Shown here: piece after piece, positions 48,198-58,212 of the stretch
How the letters are laid out: each line of letters starts with the position of its first letter
How positions within the stretch are numbered: position 1 is the stretch's first letter
The notes under the pieces: generated by a model
Database searches by the model: none
The model's input: only the letters and a program-made list of their open reading frames with translations
What the model was told of the DNA's origin: nothing
Made by a program: the position numbers and the translations under genes
Assembly (NCBI GenBank): GCA_019217005.1
Contig: JAHBNG010000034.1
Coordinates: 66,854-130,853 of the forward strand
DNA length: 64,000 bases
Direction: 5' to 3'
DNA from: Chloroflexi bacterium TSY
GTDB taxonomy: Bacteria; Chloroflexota; Anaerolineae; Caldilineales; Caldilineaceae

Positions 48198-49021
48198 ACC
48201 AAAGATATAAAAGAAGGTCGACAAGAAGAAGCCATCTCGAAAATCGCTGCTGATTTCGACAACGTATATGCCGCCTGGAACTGGGCTATTACACGTAAAG
48301 ATGCAACGGCGCTTAAGAAATCCGCAGAATGCTTTTGGTTTTGGGGTCAATATCGCGGGGCGCTGTACGAAGCTGAAACTGCATTACAGAAGGCAGTTTC
48401 AGCCTTCACTGTAGACGCGGACGGGTCTTCGCGTGATGTCCGCACCGAAGAGCATAAAGATCTTGTAGGATTCTTGCTTGCAGGACTCGGATATTTGTAT
48501 GCCCGACGCGGAAAGCGAGAAGAAGGTCGGAAACTTGCCGAACAGGGTCTATTGCAAATGCGCCAAGCCGAGCATTCTGATCAGCAGATAGAGGCTACAA
48601 CGCTCTATTATGTGGGATTCACCTTTTATTTCCGGAGTCAGTTCTTAGAAGCAAAACGACTTGGGCAAGAGAGTTTAGAGAGCTTTTCCGAAATCGGTGA
48701 CCTTTGGGGGGTGTCAGAATGTTTGAAGTTGTTGGGAACGTCTGATCAATGGGGGGGACAACTTGAAGAGGCAGAACAGCATTTGCAAGCGAGTTTGCCC
48801 ATATGCAGAAAGATCGGCAATCTCGATGCACTCGCTTCCGTCAATGAAAATTTGGCTTGGATTGCTATTGCTCGTGGTGAGTATGCGCAAGTCAAAAGGC
48901 TTTTGGATGAACATATTCAAATCAAGCAACAGTTTAACAATCAACTTGGCCTAGCCGATGGGCTGCGGACACTTAGCGGGCTGGCTATGGGCCCAGGGCG
49001 ATTATGTATTGGCCGCACAAC
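48198..49021 (+). pseudogene. NB-ARC/TPR mega-protein, module 0 (TPR remnant)
   Basis: An open frame emerging from IS zeta reads KEGRQEEAISKIAADFDNVY then AAWNWAITRKDATALKKSAE, the junction that follows the winged-helix part of STAND ATPases. TPR repeats follow (LLAGLGYLYARRGKREEGRK). The ATPase that should precede it has been lost at the IS. A frameshift near 48985 joins it to the next frame (GDYVLAAQQLEKCL). The true gene therefore began left of 48198. Confidence 0.8.
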
Positions 49022-52000
49022 AGCTTGAAAAGTGTTTAGCCGTCAATCAGGAGATTGGTCGTCGCAGTCCAACGACTATGATTGCTCTTGGCTTGGTCAT
49101 GCGCATGCAAGGTGATTTTGAAGCGGCAGAGCGGCTCCTTGACCAAAGCGTAGAGCAATCAAAAGCCGATGGAGACCAATCCGAGGTTGCAAGTAGCCTT
49201 AGTAATCTGGGCTGTTTAGCATATGATCGCGGCGAATATCGTCTAGCGGAACAGCTCCTGCAAGAGTCCTTATCTATCTTAAAACAGACCGAGAATGAGA
49301 GAGATTTGGCCGCTGCGTTGTCCCATATGGGACATTTGATGGTTGCCCTGGACGGGACGCTACAGACAGAAGCTCGTCACTATTTCGGTCAGGCGCTTGA
49401 ACTAGCAGCAGAGCAAAAGCTTGCACCGATTGCATTGGATGTCTTCGTCGGTATCGCAAAACTTCTGGCTCTGGCGGGGAAGGTGGAACTAGGGATCGAA
49501 CTCCTGTCCCTGGCCAAGTATCACTCCGCCAGTACTTTCGAGACCAAAGAGAAAGCCCATCAGCAATTGGCTGAATTAACCGTTAACTTAACTGCCGAAA
49601 TCGTAATAACGGCCAAAGCTCGAGGACAAGCACTTGATTTGTGGGAGACAACGCGTCAATTCATCGAAGAACTTTCCCAACCAGACTGGGAAGTCGAGGC
49701 TGACAAGCCGGTTTCAAATCACCACAACTTGCCGCGGAGCAATTTACCGCCCCAGCCCACCCCCTTCATTGGTCGGGAACAGGAATGTCTGCAGATTCTG
49801 GAGCGCTTGCAAGATCCAGCTTGTCGTCTGTTGACGCTGGTTGGCCCCGGCGGCATCGGCAAGACAAGACTCGCTATCGAGACGGCTGCTCAAAAATTCA
49901 GCAACTTCAGGCATGGAATCTACTTTGTGGCACTGCAGCCAATTGATTCAAGCGCTCTTCTCCCCTCGGCGGTTGCGGAGACTATTGGCTTCTATTTCTA
50001 CAGCCAAGACAAACCCGAAGCCCAGTTAGTTGATTACTTAACCGACAAACAGATGTTGCTGGTACTCGACAATTTCGAACATCTCCTGGACGCCGCAGAG
50101 CTGTTAGTTCCGATCCTTTCCTCAGCACCGCAGGTCAAGCTGCTGGTCACATCTAGGGAAGCGTTAAATCTGCAGGAGGAGTGGCTGTGGCAGGTCAAAG
50201 GAATGCACTACCCTGATATCAACCAACAAGTCGAAGAGATTGATGTGTACGCTGCGCTACAACTCTTCACCGAACGCGCCCGACAGGTACAGGCAGATTT
50301 TTCGCCACACCTTGGGCAAGCCTGCATGATCCGTATTTGTCAATTGGTTGAGGGGATGCCATTAGGGATCGAACTGGCAGCGGCGTGGCTCAAAACCCTA
50401 CCCTGCGAACAGATTGTGCGCGAAATTGAACGAACCTTGGATTTTCTGGCGACCAATGTGAGGAACATTCCCAATCGGCATCGAAGTATACGAGCCGTGT
50501 TCGAGCAATCCTGGCAGCTTCTTAACGAAACAGAACGTCGTGTACTCAAGAAACTATCGGTATTTCGCGGCGGATTCAGGCAAACCGCCGCGGAACAGGT
50601 GGCGGGTGCATCTTTGCTCACGCTGTCGTCGCTGGTCGACAAGTCGCTGCTGCGCGTGAACCCATTAGGTCGGTATGAGTTTCATGAGTTACTCAGGCAA
50701 TATGCTCAAGAGCGCCTCGGGGCTTCAGTTGGGGAAATGGTGCAAAGCCGAGATTTGCACTCTCGTTATTATGCTGAATTCCTGTATCAGCGGCGACACG
50801 ATTCAAAAGGGCCACGACAGTTGGAATTCATGGAGGAGATGGAAGCGGAGATTGAGAATGTACGCATGTCCTGGACCTACGCTATTGAGCGCAAGGATCT
50901 CGATTCCATTGCGAAATCCATGGAAAGTCTGTACCGTTTCCACGCAGAGCGAGGCTGGTATTTACAGGGAACAAACGCTCTTGGAGAGGCCATTCCTGTA
51001 TTGAGAACCGATGAAGCGATAAGTGTACAGGGTGTTATCTTGGGGCGACTGCTTGCTAGACAGGGACACACATATATGTGTTTAGGTCAATATGAACAGG
51101 CACGAGAACTCGTTCAAGAAAGTCTAACCATCTTTGATCGACTAGGTTCTCAAAAGGATACGATCTTCTCTTATTATGTATTAGGCAATATGTATGAACA
51201 TCAGGGAATGACCGACCAGGCAAAACAATGGTTTGAAGAAAGTCTGAAACTTGCCAGAAAGTTCGGGAACCGCTGGGGCATGGCGATGGCCCTTGGCGGA
51301 CTGAGTATGAACGCCAATGCCAGGAGGGACTATCAGCAAATAAATCAATTCCAGCATGAATCCTATACGCATTTTAGCCAGATCGGTGATCGGTGGGGAG
51401 AAGCATGGATGCTGGCTGAAAAGAGTAAAATCGCCTGCGCCTTGGGGGCGTACGACGAGGCAAAACAACAAGCGCAGACCAGCTTGGCTCTTGCCAGACA
51501 AGGCAAGACGCCTCAGATGACGTGGCTCGCTCTTGAGGTTTTGGGTAACGCCAACTATGCCCTAGGAGAATATGCGGAGGCAAAACAATGCTATCAAGAA
51601 GGTCTGGCAATGGCGCAAGAGGCGGCCACACCGACCTTCTGGCATACACACCTTATCGGCTTGGCCAATATCGCTTATACATTGGAGGACTATAAAACAG
51701 CCAAACAACACTATCAAGAAAGCCTGAGACTTGCTCAAAAAAATAGCCGTCAGGGTTCAATTGCACGTTCGCTAAAAGGCTTGGGTCAAGTCGCCAGCGG
51801 TTTTAAGAATTATGCTGAAGCATATCGACAGCATCAAGAAAGCTTGACCCATTTCCAGAAAAGCGGCCTAGAGCCAGAAGCTGCAAGCGCCCGCTGCGAT
51901 CTGGGTGTCGTCGCGCAAAGATTGGGGAATTACCTCGAGGCTAGGCAACACTTCTATGAAGCCTTGAAAACAAGCTTACAGCTTGAGGTATTTCCATCTG

Positions 52001-52281
52001 TCTTGGAGACCTTGGTTGGCATAGCGGAATTTTTTGCCAAAGAAGGAGAGCTTGGACGAGCCGTGGAACTGTGCAGCCTTGGCCAGCACCATGCCGCTAC
52101 TCATGCAGCGACCCGTGCTAGAACAAAAGATTTGCTGGTCGCCTTTAAAGCAGAATTGCCAGCTCATGAATTTGTGGCGTCGCAACAACGTGGGAAAGTC
52201 AGTGACCTGCCAGTCATCGCAGAGGCACTGCTCACCGAGTTGGCAGAAGCGGAAACGGGGTGGTTCATTTTAGCTGGATAG
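48958..52281 (+). CDS. NB-ARC/TPR mega-protein, end of module 0 and module 1
   Basis: The frame continues the TPRs of module 0. A linker with NLPPQPTPFIGREQECLQIL then opens an NB-ARC (STAND) ATPase: P-loop LVGPGGIGKTRLAIETA, Walker B MLLVLDNFEHLLD, sensor LLVTSREALNLQEEW, GxP-like GMPLGIELAAAWL and winged helix RRVLKKLSVFRGGF. About fifteen TPR-like repeats follow (AKQCYQEGLAMAQEA pattern). The last native residues are ELAEAE; TGWFILAG then comes from MITE beta inserted at 52257. This is a signal-transduction ATPase scaffold of the AfsR/LuxR-ATPase type, but no DNA-binding domain is visible. The 5' start as read is internal to the original gene. Confidence 0.85.
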   Translation: MGCGHLAGWLWAQGDYVLAAQQLEKCLAVNQEIGRRSPTTMIALGLVMRMQGDFEAAERLLDQSVEQSKADGDQSEVASSLSNLGCLAYDRGEYRLAEQLLQESLSILKQTENERDLAAALSHMGHLMVALDGTLQTEARHYFGQALELAAEQKLAPIALDVFVGIAKLLALAGKVELGIELLSLAKYHSASTFETKEKAHQQLAELTVNLTAEIVITAKARGQALDLWETTRQFIEELSQPDWEVEADKPVSNHHNLPRSNLPPQPTPFIGREQECLQILERLQDPACRLLTLVGPGGIGKTRLAIETAAQKFSNFRHGIYFVALQPIDSSALLPSAVAETIGFYFYSQDKPEAQLVDYLTDKQMLLVLDNFEHLLDAAELLVPILSSAPQVKLLVTSREALNLQEEWLWQVKGMHYPDINQQVEEIDVYAALQLFTERARQVQADFSPHLGQACMIRICQLVEGMPLGIELAAAWLKTLPCEQIVREIERTLDFLATNVRNIPNRHRSIRAVFEQSWQLLNETERRVLKKLSVFRGGFRQTAAEQVAGASLLTLSSLVDKSLLRVNPLGRYEFHELLRQYAQERLGASVGEMVQSRDLHSRYYAEFLYQRRHDSKGPRQLEFMEEMEAEIENVRMSWTYAIERKDLDSIAKSMESLYRFHAERGWYLQGTNALGEAIPVLRTDEAISVQGVILGRLLARQGHTYMCLGQYEQARELVQESLTIFDRLGSQKDTIFSYYVLGNMYEHQGMTDQAKQWFEESLKLARKFGNRWGMAMALGGLSMNANARRDYQQINQFQHESYTHFSQIGDRWGEAWMLAEKSKIACALGAYDEAKQQAQTSLALARQGKTPQMTWLALEVLGNANYALGEYAEAKQCYQEGLAMAQEAATPTFWHTHLIGLANIAYTLEDYKTAKQHYQESLRLAQKNSRQGSIARSLKGLGQVASGFKNYAEAYRQHQESLTHFQKSGLEPEAASARCDLGVVAQRLGNYLEARQHFYEALKTSLQLEVFPSVLETLVGIAEFFAKEGELGRAVELCSLGQHHAATHAATRARTKDLLVAFKAELPAHEFVASQQRGKVSDLPVIAEALLTELAEAETGWFILAG

Positions 52282-52411
52282 ATAGGTTTACACTTTTAGA
52301 AACAGAAAGAACGTTTATATTCTCTGATTTCGCCGGTTCTCAGAGAGAAAACGGTCTCATATAGATTTTTGTCTATATATCAAAAGTGTAAACCTAATTT
52401 TGAACCACCCC
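52257..52411 (+). mobile_element. MITE beta subtype A, copy in the NB-ARC/TPR gene (155 bp)
   Basis: Ends GGGGTGGTTC and GAACCACCCC; duplication GCGGAAAC at 52249-52256 and 52412-52419. Removing the element and one duplication gives LAEAETTQPTVGLSTEPLN in frame across the junction. Confidence 0.95.
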
Positions 52412-55400
52412 GCGGAAACGACTCAACCAACAGTTGGTCTGTCCACTGAACCACTAAACATCTCCAAGTTTAAGGTGCCGCACTTCAGGATAGGGGGGGT
52501 ATCTCGCGGTGTTGTCCACAATCTTCCCTCTCACCCTACACCCTTCATCGGACGGACAGAAGAGCGTCTACAACTCTTGGATACTCTCCAAGATCTGGCA
52601 TGCCGTCTAATCACCCTTGCCGGACCCGGCGGTATCGGCAAAACGCGACTGGCTATTCAGTTAGCGCAAGACATTGCAAATGCCTCGCCAGACGCAGTCA
52701 CGTTTCTCAATGGCATCCACTTTGTTGCACTGGCACCGATCAATTCACCCGACCTACTCGTTCCCACGATTGCGGATGCGCTCAATTTTACCTTCTACGA
52801 TGATGTAGACCGACGAGTGCAACTTCTGGACTATTTGCGAGAAAAGAAGCTGTTGCTGGTTCTGGATAACTTTGAACATCTACTGGATGGCGCTGACCTC
52901 ATAACCGACATGCTCGCTGCAGCACCAGGGCTGAAGATGTTAGTTACGTCACGCGAGGCGCTCAACGTGCAGTCAGAATGGTTTCAGCCGGTGAACAACT
53001 TGGATTTTCCCAAGGATGAGGTGGTTGAAATCGACGATTTGGAAGCAGAGTTAACCAATTACAGCGCGGTTCAGCTTTTTGTCCAATGTGCCCGACGAGT
53101 CCGCCCAGACTTCTCGCTTGAGACGCAGCAGCAGTCCGTCCTGCGCATTTGCCATTTGGTCGGCGGGATGCCTCTCGGCATCGAGTTGGCCACCGCCTGG
53201 CTGAAGTCGCTGCCCTGTGAACGCGTTTGTCAGGAAATTGAGCGAAATCTCGACTTTCTGACCACCACCATGCGCGACCTCCCTGAACGCCACCGCAGTA
53301 TGCGGGCCGTCTTTGTCTCTTCCTGGCAATTGTTGTCCGAGGTCGAACAGGATATACTCAAGCAGTTGACCATCTTTCGCAGTGGCTTCCGAGCCGAAGC
53401 GGCTGAGCAGGTTGTCATTCCCCATAACGGCTTGCCTATACAGCTAACGGTGTTGGCGAGTTTGGTAGAAAAATCCTTGGTGAATTTGACATCCGAGGGA
53501 CGTTACGAGTTGCATGAATTGTTGCGACAATTTGCCGCGGAAAAACTGGCTGAAGGTCTGCAAGAGCAAGACGCAACGCAAGATCGTCACTGCGAATATT
53601 TCACTACATTTCTCCAAGAGAGGGAGAAAACGATCATTGGGAATCAGCAGAAAACCATTCTAGACGAGATCAAGGCCGAGCTTGAAAATGTCCGAGCCGC
53701 CTGGAGTTGGGCTGTTGAGCAAGGTCAAGTAGATAAGATCGACCGCGCCCTGAAAAGTCTTTACCAGTTCTACTGGATCCGCAGCCGCTTTCACGAGGGG
53801 GCCGAAGCCTTCAACCACGCGGTCTCCTGTCTACAAACGTTGACCCCGGACCCAAAATCAGAAGCCATTTTGGCAAAACTCCTGGGACGGCAAGGGGCGT
53901 TTTGTTCTACCTTAAGCCGCTACGAACAGGCTAAGGAGCTGTTGCAAAGGAGTTTGGATTTAGCCGATCGCCTTGAGCTCCAGTCAGATAGCGTTTTTGC
54001 CCTCAATTATCTGGGAGATATTGCTCGAGACCAAAACGAGTTTACTAAAGCAATCAAACTCTATCAACAGAGCCTGAGTATCAGTACAACTTGTGGACAC
54101 CAAGCAGGAGCAGCATACGCCCGATATGGCTTGGGCTGGGTACCTGCGCATCTAGGTAATTACAGAGATGCCAAACAGAATCTTCAGGAGAGTCTCGCTC
54201 TGTATAGAGCCTTGGGACATCAAGACGGCATGGCTTATACACTGGATAGGCTAGGTGTGGTCCTTTGGCAAATGGGGCGATATCAGGAGGCAGCACAACA
54301 TTGCCGCGAAAGCCTGACTATTTTCAAAGAAATTGGGAACCGCTTTGGCATTGCCAAGGCGCTCAGTGACCTTGGCCTGATTGCCCATGGCTTTGGCGGC
54401 GAGAAACTTACTGAGGCCAAGTTACTCCTTGAAGAAAGCCTGGCGATTTGTCGCGAGACGGGCTATCAATTCGAAGTTATGATCCAGCTCCAACTACTGG
54501 GTCGGGTTGCCAATGATATGGAAATGTATCAAGAATCCCAACAGTATAGCCAGGAAGCTTTGGCAATCTCCAAGAAGATCGGCGCGGAAAACACTGCAAT
54601 TGAAGTTCTCAACAATCTCGGAGATGCTGCCCGTGGCCTAGGGGATTACCTCTCCGCCCAAAAATATCTGCTTGAAGCCTTGAAGTTTGGAGACAATGAG
54701 AGCAATTGGAAAAAAATAGAGACCTTGGTCCGTTGGGCCTCACTCCTTATATCTGAAAGCGATCCTGTTGCGATAGGTGACGCTGCAGATAATAAAGAGG
54801 CTTTCATTAATGATCATAGAAAGCGAGCAGTTGAGCTTTTAACCCTGGTGATGAACCATCCATCAACAGAACAAATTCATAAAGATAGGGCAAACCATTT
54901 ACTAACTGCTCTGACGACCAAGTTGCCTTCAGCTATAGTGACAGCAGCCCAGGAGCGGGGTAAAGCCAAATCGTTGGGCGAGGTTGTAGCTGAGATTGTG
55001 GCAGAGCATGAGTCCACTCAACGCCCCAGCGTTAACCAACACGATGCCCCCAGCGCAGCCAACAATCTACCAATCCAACCAACCACCTTCATCGGGCGTG
55101 AGCGAGAATTGGCTGAGATCAAGCAGCTTGTCCTCAATGAATCTGATTGTCGCCTCTTAACGCTGATTGGTCCGGGCGGTGCCGGGAAGACGCGCCTGGC
55201 ATTAGAGACAGCGGCCACCGTGCTTAGTGTATTTCCCCACGGAGTCTACTTTGCTCCCCTGGCACCGGTGAACGAGGTCGAATTCATTGTTTCAACGATT
55301 GCTGAAGCCATCGACCTCACCTTCCGCGGCGAAACGGAACCCAAAGCACAACTGCTGAATCACCTTCGTGATAAATCGTTGCTCTTGGTCGTTGACAATT

Positions 55401-55927
55401 TTGAACATCTCCTCGACGGGGTCGATCTGCTCGCAGAAATGTTGAGCGAGGCCCCACATGCCAAGCTGCTGGTGACGTCACGCGAACGGCTAAATTTGCA
55501 GGAAGAATGGGGATATGAGGTACAGGGGATGGCCTTTCCGTCTTCGCAGATCGAGCAGTTTGACACTAGTGAGTTGGAAAGTCTCGAGAATTACAGCGCC
55601 TTACAACTCTTCCTTCAGCGTGCGCGACGAGCTAAGTCTGGTTTTATTCTGACTGAAGAAGAGCGGCCCTCTCTGGTCCGCATTTGTCAAATGGTTGACG
55701 GGATGCCGTTGGGGCTGGAGCTGGCGGCCAGTTGGATCACCTTGATGTCGTGTCGAGAAATTGCGGCTGAGATTGAGCAGAGTCTCGATTTTCTGACTTC
55801 CTCCATGCGCAACGTGCCCGAGCGACACCGTAGCCTGCGGGCCGTCTTTGAACACTCCTGGCGACTACTGACAAATGATCAAAAAGCTGTCTGTCTTTCG
55901 CGGTGGGTTCACCCGCCCCGCTGCTGA
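52412..55927 (+). CDS. NB-ARC/TPR mega-protein, module 2 and start of module 3
   Basis: Continues the same polypeptide after the MITE. Module 2: LPSHPTPFIGRTEERLQLLD, P-loop LAGPGGIGKTRLAIQLA, Walker B LLLVLDNFEHLLDG, ten or so TPRs (about residues 480-830). Then without a break a linker and module 3: LPIQPTTFIGRERELAEIKQ, P-loop LIGPGGAGKTRLALETA, LLLVVDNFEHLLDG, GMPLGLELAASWI. Having two complete ATPase heads in one uninterrupted frame shows that the tandem arrangement is not an artefact of joining fragments. Frame is lost near 55880 (CAAAAAGC), after SWRLLTNDQK. Confidence 0.88.
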   Translation, partial: AETTQPTVGLSTEPLNISKFKVPHFRIGGVSRGVVHNLPSHPTPFIGRTEERLQLLDTLQDLACRLITLAGPGGIGKTRLAIQLAQDIANASPDAVTFLNGIHFVALAPINSPDLLVPTIADALNFTFYDDVDRRVQLLDYLREKKLLLVLDNFEHLLDGADLITDMLAAAPGLKMLVTSREALNVQSEWFQPVNNLDFPKDEVVEIDDLEAELTNYSAVQLFVQCARRVRPDFSLETQQQSVLRICHLVGGMPLGIELATAWLKSLPCERVCQEIERNLDFLTTTMRDLPERHRSMRAVFVSSWQLLSEVEQDILKQLTIFRSGFRAEAAEQVVIPHNGLPIQLTVLASLVEKSLVNLTSEGRYELHELLRQFAAEKLAEGLQEQDATQDRHCEYFTTFLQEREKTIIGNQQKTILDEIKAELENVRAAWSWAVEQGQVDKIDRALKSLYQFYWIRSRFHEGAEAFNHAVSCLQTLTPDPKSEAILAKLLGRQGAFCSTLSRYEQAKELLQRSLDLADRLELQSDSVFALNYLGDIARDQNEFTKAIKLYQQSLSISTTCGHQAGAAYARYGLGWVPAHLGNYRDAKQNLQESLALYRALGHQDGMAYTLDRLGVVLWQMGRYQEAAQHCRESLTIFKEIGNRFGIAKALSDLGLIAHGFGGEKLTEAKLLLEESLAICRETGYQFEVMIQLQLLGRVANDMEMYQESQQYSQEALAISKKIGAENTAIEVLNNLGDAARGLGDYLSAQKYLLEALKFGDNESNWKKIETLVRWASLLISESDPVAIGDAADNKEAFINDHRKRAVELLTLVMNHPSTEQIHKDRANHLLTALTTKLPSAIVTAAQERGKAKSLGEVVAEIVAEHESTQRPSVNQHDAPSAANNLPIQPTTFIGRERELAEIKQLVLNESDCRLLTLIGPGGAGKTRLALETAATVLSVFPHGVYFAPLAPVNEVEFIVSTIAEAIDLTFRGETEPKAQLLNHLRDKSLLLVVDNFEHLLDGVDLLAEMLSEAPHAKLLVTSRERLNLQEEWGYEVQGMAFPSSQIEQFDTSELESLENYSALQLFLQRARRAKSGFILTEEERPSLVRICQMVDGMPLGLELAASWITLMSCREIAAEIEQSLDFLTSSMRNVPERHRSLRAVFEHSWRLLTNDQKAVCLSRWVHPPRC

Positions 55928-57266
55928 AAGTATCGCTGGGGCAACTCTTCACGCGCTCATGACCTTGGTCAATAAGTCATTGATACACCCTGATGACACC
56001 AGCCGCTATCACATCCACGAGTTGCTGCGGCAATACGGTGCTGAGAAATTGGTGGAGTCTGAGGAGATGGAACAGATCCAAGACCATCATCTGACATTCT
56101 TTCTCGGGTTGGCAGAGGAAGCCGAGCCACAACTGGAAGGTTCAGACCAAGCAACTTGGCTGAAGCGGCTGGAGGCAGAACACGATAATCTGCGGGCGGC
56201 GTTGGCGTGGAGCCGCAATGAGAAAAGCACAGCCGAATTTGGTTTGCGTCTGACCAGCTCGCTAGCGTTGTTTTGGAAGGGGCGCAGCTATATGAGCGAA
56301 GGGCGGGAGCAATTAGCACTGGCGCTCGCCAGACCTTCCGCTTCTCACCGAACAGAGGCGCGAGCTAAGACTCTCTTCGAGGCTGGACGCCTAGCCTCTG
56401 AACAAGGCGACTATGCGGAAGCTCAGGCACTGCTGCAAGAGAGTCTATCTATTTATCGAGAACTTGGCCCGGATGGCCAGTACGGTCTCGCTCGTGTGCT
56501 TGTCACGCTCTCATTTACACAGGTGGAGATGGGCAACTTCGCAACGGCGTATTCTCTGCTGGAAGAGGCTCTGAGTATTATGCGTGCGTTGCAAGACGAG
56601 CAAGGTATTGCTGGCGCGCTCTTTCATCTGGGGTGGTGTGCGGTGCGGCAGGGCCGCTACGAGCAGGCAACTCGTTCCTTCGAAGAAGTCGTACCAATAT
56701 ACTGTCGCCTTGGCCACAAGAATGGGTTGACTTATGTTCTTGCTGGACTGGGAGAGATAGCACTGCGTCAGGATGACGATGAGCAAGCCATTGCGCTGCT
56801 GGAAGAGAGTGTGGCGCTCAGTCGCGAGTTGGGCGCAAATTGGCGTGTGGCCGCCTCACTTGGAACTTTAGGCTGGGTCGCCCTGCGGCGCGGTGATTTG
56901 ACGCAAGCTGTGACGCTACTGAGAGAGAGCTTGACGCTACGTCGCGAGGTCAATGACAGGGCAGGTGGCATCGCCTGGTGCTTGGAAAAACTAGCAGAAA
57001 TTGCGCTGACCAGAGGGCGACAACAGACCCCTCAACGAGCTGAGGACTTTCAACATGCCGCGCGGCTCTTTGGGACCGCGGAAGCCTTGCGTGAGTCGAT
57101 CGGCTCTGTCATCGATTTAGTCGACCAGCCCGAATATGAACGTCAAATAGCCAGCTTGACGGAGCAACTCGATGAAGCAACCTTCACAGCAGCATGGACC
57201 GAAGGGCGGACGATGACCCAAGAGCAGGCGATTGATTACGCATTAGCAGTAGACCTAATTTCTTAG
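55875..57266 (+). CDS. NB-ARC/TPR mega-protein, module 3 end
   Basis: 463 residues opening with the winged helix KKLSVFRGGFTRPAAESIAG, then AEHDNLRAALAWSRNEKSTA and eight TPR-like repeats (YAEAQALLQESLSIYRELG). The C-terminal cap is HAARLFGTAEALRESIGSVI...ATFTAAWTEGRTMTQEQAIDYAL, typical of the end of AfsR/LuxR-associated ATPases. This is therefore the natural 3' end of the array. Its 5' frame overlaps module 3's by about 50 bases because of the frameshift; the ATG at 55875 is not a credible independent start. Confidence 0.85.
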   Translation: MIKKLSVFRGGFTRPAAESIAGATLHALMTLVNKSLIHPDDTSRYHIHELLRQYGAEKLVESEEMEQIQDHHLTFFLGLAEEAEPQLEGSDQATWLKRLEAEHDNLRAALAWSRNEKSTAEFGLRLTSSLALFWKGRSYMSEGREQLALALARPSASHRTEARAKTLFEAGRLASEQGDYAEAQALLQESLSIYRELGPDGQYGLARVLVTLSFTQVEMGNFATAYSLLEEALSIMRALQDEQGIAGALFHLGWCAVRQGRYEQATRSFEEVVPIYCRLGHKNGLTYVLAGLGEIALRQDDDEQAIALLEESVALSRELGANWRVAASLGTLGWVALRRGDLTQAVTLLRESLTLRREVNDRAGGIAWCLEKLAEIALTRGRQQTPQRAEDFQHAARLFGTAEALRESIGSVIDLVDQPEYERQIASLTEQLDEATFTAAWTEGRTMTQEQAIDYALAVDLIS

Positions 57267-57294
57267 CACTTCTCTAGCGAACGTAGGGTTCGGA

Positions 57295-57356
57295 ATTAAA
57301 TAACGCATCGAAGATTCTTCGTTTCACTCGAGAATGACATCGATGAATTATTTAAT
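57295..57356. terminator. Hairpin after the NB-ARC/TPR gene
   Basis: ATTAAATAA (57295-57303) pairs with TTATTTAAT (57348-57356), with CATCGA/TCGATG blocks extending the stem. The loop holds AGATTCTTCG...CGAGAATGAC, a motif also seen near 13800 and 19840-19910. It may terminate the long transcript. Confidence 0.45.
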
Positions 57357-57428
57357 CGTCATTCCATAGCAAAACAGTAGTCGAACCTGCCATTTTGCAA
57401 CCCTGCAACTCTTCCAAAGGAGCGACAG

Positions 57429-58019
57429 ATGGACATACAAGATTTCTTCGTGACCCGCTACAGCACGCTATACGATTTCTTTATTCCCAACATCTGGGAG
57501 AAGCTCACGCACGAGCAGATACGGCACCAGCCCCATCCATGTATGAACACGGTTGCGTGGAATCTGTGGCACATGACCCGAGCTGAGGATGCGGGATTAA
57601 ACCGTTTTGTGACAGACGGAACCGAGGTTCTGGATGATGGGGATTGGAACGCAAAGCTCAATTTAACGATCCGCCACGTGGGCATGGGCATGAATAACGA
57701 TGAGGTGTTCGCGTTAACGCAGCAGATCGATCTGGACGCGTTGAAGGGCTACAATGACGCCGTTCATCAACGGACGCTGGAGATTTTGCCCACTCTGACC
57801 GCGACCATGCTTGATGAGGTTCTGGATGAGGCCCATCGCCTTTCAGTGGCTGTTGATGAAGGATATGCCAACCCAGATCTACCCGGGATGGAAATGGTCT
57901 ATCAAAATTGGACCAAGGGAGAATGCCTGATGCATCTCGGACTGACCCACAATTATGAGCACATCGGCGTCATTGGGACAATTGCCAGTCTGATGGATGT
58001 TATCGTCATAGCCGGTTGA
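57429..58019 (+). CDS. DinB family protein
   Basis: 196 residues, four-helix bundle. Putative metal His: NTVAWNLWHMTRAEDAGLNR and LMHLGLTHNYEHIGVIGTIA (His residues spaced as in DinB_2/DUF664). The family includes thiol-dependent metalloenzymes and many of unknown role. AAAGGAGC lies 6 bases before the ATG. No operon partner. Confidence 0.78.
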   Translation: MDIQDFFVTRYSTLYDFFIPNIWEKLTHEQIRHQPHPCMNTVAWNLWHMTRAEDAGLNRFVTDGTEVLDDGDWNAKLNLTIRHVGMGMNNDEVFALTQQIDLDALKGYNDAVHQRTLEILPTLTATMLDEVLDEAHRLSVAVDEGYANPDLPGMEMVYQNWTKGECLMHLGLTHNYEHIGVIGTIASLMDVIVIAG

Positions 58020-58212
58020 GTAAGACTCTTGTGTACATGATCATCTTGATTAGAGTATATCCATCTGAATGCATTAAAAGCTTCCACACTCCTTAAGTAA
58101 TTTGTAGACTGAATAACTATATTGTAAACTTATCTAGTTGATTTATCATCAAGGTAGTCTATATACTCGTTTTAGTTGCCTTGTGTTTAGCAATATGGAG
58201 AGTCGAAGTTTT

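Noticed and set aside
48958..57266. Anti-phage (Avs/STAND) defence system
   Set aside because: NB-ARC and TPR domains fit, but no nuclease, protease, TIR or other effector is visible and no defence genes lie nearby, so this is not claimed.
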